64,000 nucleotides of DNA. It comes from Cladorrhinum sp. PSN259 (lineage: Eukaryota; Ascomycota; Sordariomycetes; Sordariales; Podosporaceae). Where the stretch lies: NCBI GenBank assembly GCA_033725935.1, contig MU867065.1:496001-560000 (forward strand). Reading direction: 5' to 3'. Of the stretch, positions 12,710 through 24,241 are shown in pieces. Each line of letters starts with the position of its first letter. Within the stretch, counting starts at the first letter, position 1. Both the position numbers and the translations under genes were made by a program. A model generated the notes under the pieces. That model was not told the origin of the DNA and ran no database searches. It was given only the letters and a program-made list of their open reading frames with translations.

Positions 12710-15700
12710 TCATATCGTCCTTGCCGGGCTAGACGGATAGTCAAAAGGGTCCCTCTCATCCATATAAACAGCTGGTGTCTGAGCCTGGGATTTTGTCATG
12801 GTCTGAGACGGTCCCTCAGCCGCCACATCAGAACAGCCCATGATGGCGTCAAGAACTACATCATTGCCCGCTTGTTCTGGCATAAATGCTCTAGGGGTCT
12901 GAACCAACGGAACAGGAGCATCAGGTGGGATGTTGATGTCGTTGTGCTTCTCTGGTGACGGGGCCGCAGGCGTACCCCACTTGACAGTAGGAAAGAAACT
13001 GTCAATGCTCTGCCCCAGAATCCCATCCATCACTTCGTTAACGCCAGGGGAAGGACTCAAAGGGAGAGCTTTGGCAGCCGCCTCCTCCAGGAGACGGGAG
13101 CCCAAAGGAGTTTCTTTTGGAGGCTCATCTGCAGAGAACCACCCGCCCATGGCAAAATCGTTCCCGTTGTATAGGCCATGTTTCCGAATGACGAAGTCCA
13201 GCGCTCCGGCAAGATATGTTCCGAGCCGCTTCATGTCAATTGGCTTGGGCATCCATCCATCGAAGCCGACGTCCTTGTACTGCTGCTCGTCACCGCGGCG
13301 CAGCATGCCCGAGATGGCGAACACCGGCGTACGGCCACATGACTGGACTACGCGCGACGGGGTTGGATTGGTGTTTTCGAGTTCCCGGATCATCTTGATC
13401 GACGCCCAACCATCGACAACTGGCATCTGGAAACACAATGTCAGTGAAAAGTTTGCGAGAAATGCTGTTACAACGGAGGCACTTACATTGAGATCCAACA
13501 GAACAAAGTCGGTTGTCGCTTGGTTCGCTGCAAACATGTTGTAACATTCTTGACCATCGCGGCTCACCAAGACCTTGTGGCCCATTTTGGTCAGACGCCG
13601 GTTGAGGATCTGAATGTTGATGATGTTGTCATCCGCGATAAGAACCGTAAAACTTTGAGAAGCTGGTGTTTTTGCTGTCTCCATCGGAGAGATGTTCGGT
13701 GTCGGTGCTGCTATCGGAGGCGAGGCCCCCGTTCCCTGAACCGGCCCTGCCCCAGAAGATCCAGCGGGCGTGATAACATGTGCTGGCGGCGGCGGCATCG
13801 GCCCCATGGACCGTGTCGGCATTGGAAGAGCCGGAAGCGGCGAAGCCTCCCGCCTTGCGGCCAGCGAGGGGGCGTGAGATGCGACATTAAATGGCACCTC
13901 GATTGTAAATGTTGAACCCTGGCCTTTGACTGATCTCACCCGCAACTGACCGTTCTTTTGCTTGACGTAGCGAGCCACAAAAGCCAACCCCACACCGACT
14001 CGGAGAACATCCTCTCTGGACGAAAACGGCCTGGTCTTAAATTCGTCGAAGTCTTCATCTGGAACCTGTTCAAACTCCTGAAACATGTCATCCAGCTCAC
14101 GCTCGCCGAGTCCTTGGCCAGAGTCGGTCACAGCAATATGCAGCTTGTAACTGCTGTGTTTTTTAAGCATCTCGGTCCATTCGACCACCACAACACCACC
14201 GCTAGTGTGCTGAATTGCGTTGGCGACGAGAATAGAGACGGCACGCTGCAGACTGGGAGGGTCACCTTTCAAAAAGCGGTTAAGAGCCGACCCGGGTTTC
14301 AGAACGATCTGAATTCCCTTCTCATTGGCTAGCCGCTCAAGCGGTTCGAGCGTCTCTTCCAAGCACACTCCAACATCAAAGTGATCAGTGAGCTGCGGGA
14401 TCGACCCAGTCGTGCTCCCCGTCAAGTTTAACAGATCATCAATAACGTAGATCAATGATTTGGAGGCTTTGCTTGCCGTTTGCAGAGCCTGCTTAGTGCT
14501 CCCTTCGAGTGGCTTCTCGAGTGCCATCTCGAGGTAGTTGATAACTTGGTGCAGTGGTGTTCTGACTATTGATAAAGACAATCGTCAGCCTGTGGTCAAG
14601 AAAGCAAATGTTGCGCCAAATCGACCCTTACCTTGGTGCGAGGCATCATGTAGAAGAAGCCGCTTGAGACGTGTTTCCTTGACCGCCGACTCTTTCTCAC
14701 GCCAGACTCTAATGAAGCTGCCGTATACAAGTTGCGCCATTGCGGCCATATTGGCTGCGAATATTTGATCAGACAGAGCTATAAAACATTCAGTCGGGTC
14801 ACATACCTTGTTCCGGTGTCCAGCTTTTACTTGTGCCATCAACGACCTCGGTCCACTTCTTGAAACTGTTACGGGGCTCAAGCCTGCCAATCTTACCCTC
14901 AAGAGATGGTCGGCCCGCCCAGTGCACCTCACGGAGCTGACTTCTTCGGTAGAACACGACACAGTCGTCAGTATTCCCGGAAAGAGGTATATAGAGAACA
15001 CCTGAGATGGTCTTGAAGCCGTTGGGGTAATGGAGGTCTCGAAAGTCGGCGCAGATATTGCTAGAGAAGAGAATCTTACTCGATCTTCTGAAGAACAAGT
15101 ATTTGAGCAGCGTAACAGCTTCCGCATACGCTGCCAGTCGACCGATGGTCCTAGCCTCTCCCTCCACCACGAGAAACCCACAATCTGCTTCAAAAAGTTT
15201 CAAGAGCTCGTCTGACGACGCAGTGATGCACTCGTTGGGACTCTTGCGGTCCTGAATTGTCTCAATTATGCGATGGGCTTGCAACTTGTTCGCACTGAGG
15301 AGCTTTTCGAGACAGGTAGATGCAGAAACACCCACAAAGTGACACATCTCACGTGCGGTGAAAGGTATGTGTGTTGCAGTAGGTCCGTAAGAGTGACAGA
15401 CAATAAGTCCCCAGAGCTTGCCTTCGGTCGCTAAAGACGTTGACATGGATGATCTGACTTCCATATTCTCCAGATATTTAAGGTGGACAGGCGACATAGC
15501 CCGAAGGTAGGCATGAGTGAGATCCAATGGCACTTCCATGTCTGACCGTTCCTTGCCAATAAGCCTTGCCGTCTGCTGCGTCCTATCAAACAAGACGCGG
15601 ACCTTGTTGACCATGTAGAGCTGCCGCGCCTGTGGAGGGATGTCCGTGTGCGGAAAATGGAGGCCCCTGTAGACGTCTTGAGTAACATTGGGGTCCATAA

Positions 15701-16871
15701 GTTCGGCAACGACCTTGCCGTTGTAATCCCGATCAAATTCGTAGATCATGACACGGCTGAACTGAGAAAGCTCCTTGACGACACCGACGATCTTGTCCAG
15801 CAGCTCCTCGACCGTGGTAGCCTCGGAAAACTGCCTCTGGATTCGTGTTGTAACGCCAACGACTTCAACCGAGGATGCATTCGGAATAGTTCCGTCTGAG
15901 ATGTACCTGAAGCTGCTAAAAACAGGTTGGCTCTTGGAATGCATACTTGAAACCGTGGCAAGATCCATGTGGTCGCTGCCGAGTGTGTCGACCGGAGCCG
16001 TCGGCGCCGATTTCTGGGCGTGGGCCATGGGATGCAAGTTGTAGTCGTGCAGCTCAAACTCGCAGACGTAGAGGTCAATTTCTCCACCAAGATAGTGCGC
16101 TGCGCACCAAGCTGGCAAGAGACGACCATCTCTGTCCTTGAACGCAGATTCGAAAACGATAGGTTCCTGGCTCGTACCCTTGGTATCGTACTCGGCCTTG
16201 ATGTCCCTAAGAATCGTGTTGAACTGTGGGCGAATGTACAAGGGCATAACCTGATGGATATTGCCGAAAGCGAAAATCTCCTGCGGCCAGTAGCGGGAGA
16301 TCAGGTGACTGTTTTCGCTCACTATTCGAGGTACGTAGATGCCGTCGGCGTCAAGCCTCAGTGCTACAAGCATGCCGAAGGACTGGATTGCGCCCGGGAT
16401 ATGAATGAGCTCGTCCTCGCACCGAGTGAATTGTTTTCGTCCCTGGATGACTCCATGAGATCCGTCTTCCAATACTGCAAACTCAAACCTTTCGGAGGTG
16501 AGGCGTGCTCCTGCAGTGACTGGCTGGTTCGCCGACCCCGAAATAATCGAAGAAAGGCCAGAATCGTTCGTCATGTCCACTTCTGGCGGCGTTGGTGGAA
16601 TCCCGAGCTCCTGCTTTTGCTCGACAAATCCTCGCCTCGGTTGGTCAGGCTGCACAACCTCGACAATCTCGACGTCAACCGAGGTTGCTGGCTGATCGAC
16701 CCCTTCGGCTGTTGCCGCAGAGTGTCCATTGTCAGCAGCAGCAATTGAGGAATCAACCGCCTCAGCCGTCCGAGAACGCTCTGAGCCGGCAGAGTTGCGT
16801 AGGAATGGAGAGTTCTCGAAAATCGATAGACGAATGGGAAAGACTCTTTCAATCGGCTCTGGCAAAGACAT
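12710..16871 (-). CDS. phy: Fungal phytochrome: biliverdin photosensor histidine kinase with receiver
   Basis: Red/far-red light receptor and hybrid histidine kinase of the fungal phytochrome family. Exons on the minus strand are 16871-14807, 14754-14632, 14565-13487 and 13426-12710, giving 1327 residues; the introns are 52, 66 and 60 bases and the frame closes at each. After a disordered N-terminus, Cys151 in TRCEDELIHIPGAIQ is the expected biliverdin attachment residue, followed by PAS, GAF (HTDIPPQARQLY) and PHY (EPRNSFKKW, the PRxSF tongue motif). The kinase has the phospho-acceptor His728 in ASHQVRTPLHQV, an N-box (VANAIQHT), a G1 box (DSGQGLG) and a G2 box (GVGLAF). The receiver carries the acidic pair in IADDN, phospho-acceptor Asp1087 (LLDLNMPVVDG) and Lys in MPKPID. 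All key residues are present, so it should be active. A GTG codon upstream at 16910 extends the frame, but 16871 is the first ATG; an upstream coding exon cannot be excluded. Confidence 0.93.
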
Positions 16872-19182
16872 GACTTGGTTAGGGCTCAGAGACTTGCAGA
16901 GAGCCCGCACCCGATGGCTGTTGCGGATGAGAGTTGATATGGGCTAGTAGAGGCTTTGGTAATGGTGGAAACGTGGTGCCTGTGCTGAGGCATTCAAGGG
17001 ATGTCCGGCTCGGGCAAGCGGCCGAGACAAGCAATCTGATGATAGTTGATGGTATGTATGCAAATAAGATACAAGCAGATGTTGATAAGATGTGAGGATG
17101 GCGGAAGGAAGGATCTGTTAGGAAAGGTGAGGAGAGAAGCAAGGGAGGTTAGGGGTGACGGGGTGAATATGAGGTTTCTCACATCCAGGCGGTGGGGACC
17201 GGGGAGGTACAAGGCCTGGGATGGAATGGTATAAAAGGTAGGAAGATACGAAAAGGGGATTCGGATGGAGCCAGGCTCTAAGGGGGGTCATCTGTGGGCG
17301 GTGCCACGAGCGGCAACCATGATCCATTTTGGAGCGCCAACAACGTGGTGAAAACGGAATAACACGCCCCCCACTCTTACCTCAACCTCGAAATCCATGA
17401 ACGCGCATTGCAGCGCATCCGAGGGATGTGGTCGATCATGCGCCAGGTCTCAAAGACTTGGGGATCGAAGTCGCCTTGGGGGTCATCTTTGGATTATTGA
17501 GAGACACCTGGAGGTGGGCCAGAGCCACAGTGCGAGAGGTGATTGCATGTCGCCCAAGAAGATGCCGTCCGATGCGCACGACAGCTGCGACGCTCCGGTG
17601 TGGCTGAACAGCGCCCGTTTATCGAGCGACGAAACAAAACCTTCCGTGACCTCAACCGGGGATAAACCCTGGATCCCATCCAGACCGCCCAAACATGGAA
17701 GGTAGACTACCATCTGGTGTGTGCGTTGGATTGCTGGGGAGGCCGGGGAAGTTGCTGGGGAGATGCTGGGGAAGTGAGACAGCCACACAATTATCATGAC
17801 CTATCAAATTGCCAAATCAGCCTGGGCGAGTCAAAAAAAAAAAAGAAAGTCTGGGGTTGACACTGGTGACTGATGACAAGTGTGTGTGGCGGCGAGATGG
17901 CAGCTGTTACGAGATTGAATTGCAGGCCCCCTTTTTTATTTTAATTTTAATTTTTTATTATTATTATTTTTTTTTTATCTGAACCCAACTGAATTTAACT
18001 CTTCTCGTGTACATTCCAGATTCATCTTGGAGTTTAATGACGGGAGCCCCCCACCTTCTAGGTTTTCGCCCTCGTCTGTAGGCAGGTTTCCCAAAGGCAG
18101 GATCAACTGCCGACTGGGGACTGCACAATGGTGAAAAGGGAAAGGGTGACAGGAAGGAACGATCCCGACTCGTCCATCTCTTTCGAAATTCATTTGCTGA
18201 ATCTACAATGTATCACCTGATTCCATCTTCCACGAAGCTGACAACACCTTTTCGACAACGCACGACATTCTTCTCTGCATCTTGTCCCCTCTGCAAGATC
18301 CCGAGCTTACTGATTGGACGGGATGTATAAAGACTCGGATGAAGACAAGGGACGCTGGCGATGCATCAATTAAATCTGCGACAGATTTAACGAAACGGTT
18401 ACATGGGGCGACGTTGGGTTGAGAAGGCGACGGGATTCAGAGTGTCTGTCATACCCACCACGTTTGATTCTGGGCCTTTCCCCTCCCCTCGAACCCTGTC
18501 ATCGTTTTCCTTTCTTTTGGCCAGAAACCAACGTGGCGGCGTACCTACCTACCCTGAGCAACGAGAAGACAAACTCGGAGCATCATGGCCGGGGACTTTT
18601 CAGGGGTGGAAGGATGGAAAGAGCGTTGACTCAAGTTTCAATACTGACAGGCAGGGAACAAGCACCCAACCCCATTGACTGGATACTGCACGTCTGCCTC
18701 CTTCCTGAACTCACCCATAAGCGCCGAGAACCCCATGCCATGTCGGCAGAAGTCAATCATCAAAACCCATCAGAATCTTGAGCTATTATTTTATTTTTTC
18801 ACCGCTCTGGTCATCTTTTCTTCCCTCTCATAGCGTAAGCCACCTATAATGCTCGGCTGATGCCCCCGCTTTGAGTAGCCTTTATAGGAATTCCAAGTAG
18901 CATTCAGCCAATGGCGAATCTTAGCGTGCTTCCAATTCCCATTTAGCTGCAGTTTTAACCCTGCGGTCAGCATCATCAGCATGATGAGGTAAGTTGAACC
19001 GTGTTTAGGTGCTATTGAGGCTTGCCGTCGCAACCCTGCGAAAGAGGGGTAGCTGACGACGGGAATGTGAATGTAGAAGAATGCAAGGGTATAAATGGAG
19101 GTAGCACCGTACTGGGGCCTACTCTGACGATGCACCTTTTTGGCACCGCGCTTTCAAGTGCTTCCTTCAGTAACAGTCAACC
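16872..19182. other. Divergent intergenic region between phytochrome and GMC oxidoreductase genes
   Basis: 2.3 kb of shared upstream DNA for two divergently transcribed genes. It contains an A/T-only block at 17938-17978 and no recognisable gene; the longer open frames (17397-17705, 18403-18781) have no domain and no codon regularity. A TATA-like element near 19090 belongs to the GMC gene. Confidence 0.5.
19090..19096 (+). promoter_or_regulatory. TATA-like element upstream of the GMC oxidoreductase gene
   Basis: TATAAAT 87 bases before the ATG at 19183, a plausible distance for a TATA box plus a short 5' leader. No other such element lies close to this start. Confidence 0.45.
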
Positions 19183-21107
19183 ATGGGAGCTTCGGTTCTG
19201 CTTCTGGGATATCTCGCTGCGGCGGCAAGCTTCGCAGCTGCCACCACTACTCGACACAGCAATGATGCAATTGACGGAAGCACCTACGATTATGTTATTG
19301 TCGGTGGGGGAACTTCAGGGCTTGTCCTGGCCAACAGGTTGACTGAGGACCGGCGTAGTAAGTGACATTGCTACACGAAACTCGGGTTGTTTGGCACTAA
19401 CCAAAATTTAAATCAACAGCAACCGTCCTCGTGATTGAGAGGGGATATTTCGACGACAAACCAGAAGCTTACATCCCTTATTATGCTCTTTCAGTTGACG
19501 TGAGCCAAACAATCAGCCCTCGGTCTGCGCCCATCCCAAAGCTCAACAATTCGACTCGGTCAGTCACGGTGGCCGCTGTGGTCGGAGGCGCTACACTGCT
19601 ACACGGGCTAGGCGGTACTCGGGGCAGCAGAGCTGACTATGACGCGTGGGAAGAACTCGGCAATCCTGGATGGGGATGGAATGGTCTTCTGCCTTACTTC
19701 ATAAAGAGCTCGACTTTTACACCTCCATCCCCAGAAACAGTGAAGCGATGGAATATCACATGGGATCCTTCAGTCTATGGCAAAGGCCCACTGCAACTTC
19801 ATATTTCAGATTTCCAGTATCCTGATACCGCTACATTTCGGGACGCCATTAGGAACCAACCGGGCTCAAGGGTGTTGCCCGATCCGAATGTTGGACTCGG
19901 TCCAGGTGGATATTGGGCGACCGTGACTATTGATCCTCGGAATCAGACTCGCTGTACAGCTCGCTCTGCATATTATGATCCTGTTTTCAAGACACGACCG
20001 AACCTCAACATCGTGACAGGCCAGATCGCCACCAAAATCCTTTTCGGCCGCTCGAAGCCACTAACAGCAAACGGGATACGCATCGTCTCGCGGCTTGACA
20101 ACCAAACGCGCAACGTCTACGCGAGAAAGGAGGTAATTCTGTCCGCAGGCGCCATCATGACTCCTCATCTTCTTCAACTCAGCGGCATTGGTCCGGCATC
20201 AGTTCTCAAGGCCGCTGGTGTGCCGGTAAAACTGGATCTTCCTTCCGTCGGCACCAATCTTCAAGACCATGCCACCACAGTCTTGCGGTTTCAGATCAAT
20301 AACCAATCATTTCCAAATCCAGACACTCTCGCAACTAATGCGACTTTTTACGCTGAAGCCTGGGCCGAGTACTTGGCGAACAAAACGGGTCCGATATCTA
20401 TCTCAAATGGAAATACGATTATGTATTATTCTCTGCCTCAGGTCCTAGGTTCAACTGTTGCAGCACAAGCCGTTGCCTCTCGCCTGCTTGCTCAGACCCC
20501 AACGCATTTTCTTCCCAGCAGCTACTCGGAAAGCACGGCCTTACTAAAAGGGTTCTTAGCTCAGCGGGCCATTCTCGCCAACCGCTTCACAAGCAATTTA
20601 TCATCTTTTGTTGCCAACCCATTCAGTGCCAATGGATTCTCTCCCGCCCCCTTGCTAAAGCCACTTTCCCGGGGAGAGATAACTCTCAACCTTACTCATC
20701 CTTCAGCACTCCCGGTCGTCCAATACAACACCTTCCAGAACCCAATCGACGAGGACAACGTGGTGGCAATTGTGCGTAGGGTCCGCAAGTTCTGGCAGTC
20801 GCCCCAAATGGAACCGTTCAGCCCAATCACGGAACTCGCACCAGGTGGGAAGCTGCAGACTGACGAGCAGATATTGGGGCACCTCAGGACAAATGACTTC
20901 ATGCCTTCACTAGCCCATCCCTCAGGGACATGTGCGATGATGCCCGAGAAGCTAGGCGGCTGTGTGGATTCCGAACTGAGGGTTTATGCTGTCAAGGGAC
21001 TGAGGGTGGTGGATGCGAGTGTCATTCCTTTGATCATTGGGACAAGTCTACAGCCTACCGTATATGCAGTTGCTGAGAAGGCAGCAGATATCATCAAACA
21101 GGGTTAA
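19183..21107 (+). CDS. Secreted GMC-family FAD oxidoreductase
   Basis: FAD-dependent oxidase or dehydrogenase of the glucose-methanol-choline family, probably secreted. Exon 1 is 19183-19357 and exon 2 is 19420-21107 (intron 62 bases), together 620 residues, a normal size. Residues 1-20 form a signal peptide. The FAD-binding Rossmann motif is VIVGGGTSGLVLA, followed by the GMC signatures around GGATLLHGLGGTRGSRADYD and GAIMTPHLLQLSGIGP. The catalytic His is His558 (HPSGTCAMM). Forty-three residues later, where the family has a second His or Asn, this protein has Ser601 (IIGTSLQPTVYA). Several Asn-X-Ser/Thr sites fit glycosylation. The substrate cannot be read from sequence; aryl alcohols, sugars or other alcohols are all possible. 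Family assignment is secure. Confidence 0.92.
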
Positions 21108-24100
21108 ATAGGAGCCAACAGATTGGTGACAGAAAGGAGGAAGCACCGATTGCCACGTCTTTGCCATGACGCCAGCATCGTACAGAGATCACATCAGCCT
21201 CTTCGGGGCTTTGACAAATCGTAGACCTTTCCTGATAATGACAGACAGTTTAACGATTATGCACCAGTGCAAATACGCTGATTCAGTAAAAGGGGATTAT
21301 GATAGAACGTGCATATGGCAATGATCTGATGGCCGATGAACTTGTTTTGTCTGTACGTAATTCCAAGCAACTGCAACTGCAACTTGACATCACAGCCTCA
21401 AAATAGGATGCTTGCTGCGCCCACGCCGCGCGATTGCATCAACCCCCACTTCCCTGCCGTTCTTAGTGTAGCTTCAAAGAAACAAACTTCCCGAGACCCA
21501 GATAACAGAAAGCGGAAGCGGCCCTCTACCCGATGTCTCCATGCGAAACCGAAGGTCATTCTAAACTGGATTTGCTTCAGCTGAAGAGGAAACCTGCAGG
21601 TTCGCGGGATGGGAAGCTCGACCGCAACATGCCAAGAACGGGCGACCGCATCTTGAGATGAACTTCGAAATCGTGTGCTGATCAAATTTACTCAAAAGCT
21701 CATAGTTGAGTTTGCTCGAAAGGATCCCCGCCAACGCAGACTAAGTCGGGAAAGAGAAAACTAAATATGAGACATACGTACTTGCTGAACTGGTTTCTTT
21801 GCTTTATGTGTGGTTCATCCTTTTTGAGCCTCCATTTTTGGATTGCGCAGAGATGTCAGTTTTGTTGACACACATCCCGAGAGAAGCAAAACAACACCCA
21901 CTAACGTTACCATGCAAGAATTAAAAAACCCGCATGGCATTTATACCGCCCGGATCGACACTGATGTTCGGGGCCTCCTTCTTTTCCGCTGCTGCCAAAA
22001 GAAAATGAGGCTTGCAGAAGGGATGTCACTATTGAAACAAGCCATACCCCAAAACAGGAGAACGAGAAGCGCCGCCGATCCAGCACCCGAACCATTGCAC
22101 CATGCTCATCGGTTATGTGTAACCACCGCCGTCAGACCCTTCAACTTGTTTCGTCAGAGACAGCACGTTCAACCCCTGGCAGCCTCTTCGGCCCTGGCGT
22201 CCTCTGTTCGAAAATAGCGGGACAAAAGGGAACAGGCAATGTTCGAAAAAGTGACGAAAACACACATTTCAAACAAATGATTATCAGCTTGGCAAGCCCG
22301 AGTTGTGACTGGAACGCCGATCTAGCCGCATTTTCAGTGTGTAATAATATCCCAGCACCACTCAACACCCGGCCCAGTCACACTGGTCACATTGGTCACA
22401 CAGTTTTTTTAAGAAAGTTTCTGCAAGCTCAGTTCGGGAAATATTTACCGCTTACACCATATAAGGTAATACTCTGCGAATGAAAACATGAATCTCCGGG
22501 AAGCTGGGAGTGCGACGCGAGAATGATAAGGATGTGAGATCTGGAGATGATAGTTGGATTAGAGGAGGGGACTGTGGGATCGACACTGTGCAACCTTACC
22601 TGACTGAGGTTCCTACCTTGTACCCATTCGTGAATTGAACGTTAACGGCATGGCTTAACGGAGACAGCCGAAAGGAAGCGTTGTGTGGGTTTGTTTGCGT
22701 TTTATGTTGTTTGCTTTCATGTCAGCATGACGTCGGGGTGTATCCCCTGAAGGTTTTACTGAGACAGATTGATTGGCCTAGACGGAAGTCTGGATATCTC
22801 TAGAGGGATGTCTGACGGGGTCCTGATTTGGACATCTTTTCACATTACTAACGTACTTTGTTGTATTCATTAAAAATTGGTAGTAGCTCGAAATCACGCG
22901 GACTGTTATTATTACTTATTGTTTTGACGATGAGAGATTCTACCTTCTTGGTAGCTAAGGCTCAACGTAGAAGACCACTCGACGCGCTCCACAGCGAAAC
23001 GAGGTGTCGGACATCACTGCACCCATGAAAGATCATTATATTATCAACAATGCATATTTACTGGCACTCTCAGAACCACCAAAGAAGGGATGACGTCGGG
23101 TCATCAAGTCTTCTTCAAACTGCTCACCCTTCAAGTTGTAGAAACAAGGAAACATTACCCGAGGCCAGAAACTCAGAGCCGGATTGACGGCAGCCTTAAG
23201 ATTCATGACACGAGTTTTTTTCGCTATTAAATTTACACCAGCACTTGAAATCGCAGAGGATGTTTTGATTGCTTTCTTCACTCTTATTTTATGATCACCG
23301 GTGTTTGAGTGTTTACTACTGTGGGTCCCTAAGTAAGGGGTTCAGGGGTAATGTTTTCGCTTAATGGAATACCACACTCAGAAGCCTTATTTTATAAATG
23401 AAAATCAGTCCTTATAGACATAAAGTCACATGTCCCTTTTGCTCTATTTGTCCGAGTCAGCTCTCAAATTGGCATGTTTATTCTTGGGTCGTTTCAGCAT
23501 CCGTTGCCACCACAAACCACCAGAAGGCGATGTCCACACAGCCTAAAATAAAGACTTCTGTACCGGAACCGCAAAGCACCTGGCGAGATACAGAGACTTG
23601 CTTCCTTTGCTGACCAGGTTTGGGCGCCACCGCCGCACCCCTCCCGCCACTCGCACGCGGCTTCCTGTCTCCAAAGGTAAATGTAACCCCCCCCTCGTGT
23701 TCTTATTGCAACTGCGTTGCTGGTCCAGACTGCTGCCAGCGTGATGCCCCTCGCCCTCTGCTTCCAACAACGTTGCCCACGCAACCCCGATAGCCTACCA
23801 CTAGTCCCGCGCCGCTTTCTACGACGACAGCACCTAGGTTGATTCCCTCTTCCAGCTACTTACGTCGCGCGCACTGCCCTGGTTGCCTGCAGACTCCAGC
23901 ATCAGACCCCGTCATGGAGCATTTCCAATGTAGGCTCGACCCGAGGTCTGGAAGCATGTAAGTCTGCCGCCACTTGCGAAGAGAAACGAGGGACAGCCAG
24001 GGACAACCAGGGACAACCAGGGACAACCAGGGACAACTAGGGACAACTAGGGACAACAAGGGGTGACTAGAATATCTTGTCTCGAGATAGAGTAAGGACT

Positions 24101-24241
24101 CAAGTCTATTCGGTAACCGCCTCTTCAGAATTTGAACTGCTCTAAGCGTTCATCACAGTTGTATTAACAGAATCTAGATCGACTAAAGGAAACGACAAGC
24201 CCTGATTATCAAGATCCTCACAACTGAAATATACCAATCCC
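21108..24241. other. Intergenic, no gene recognised
   Basis: 3.1 kb of mixed composition with no supportable gene. Short frames at 21843-22217, 22115-22483 and 23036-23281 have no recognisable domain. A 10-bp tandem repeat lies at 23991-24060. I see no terminal repeats, transposase motifs or tRNA. Confidence 0.45.
23991..24060. repeat. 10-bp tandem repeat, seven copies
   Basis: Seven head-to-tail units of ggacaaccag with one-base variants: first unit ggacagccag, three perfect units, two with ...actag and a last with ...acaag. Confidence 0.93.

Noticed and set aside
12930..13544. 204-codon plus-strand frame inside the phytochrome gene
   Set aside because: Shadow of the minus-strand coding sequence, with no domain.
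23036..23281. 81-codon minus-strand frame considered as a transposase remnant
   Set aside because: No catalytic motif, no terminal repeats, no target-site duplication.
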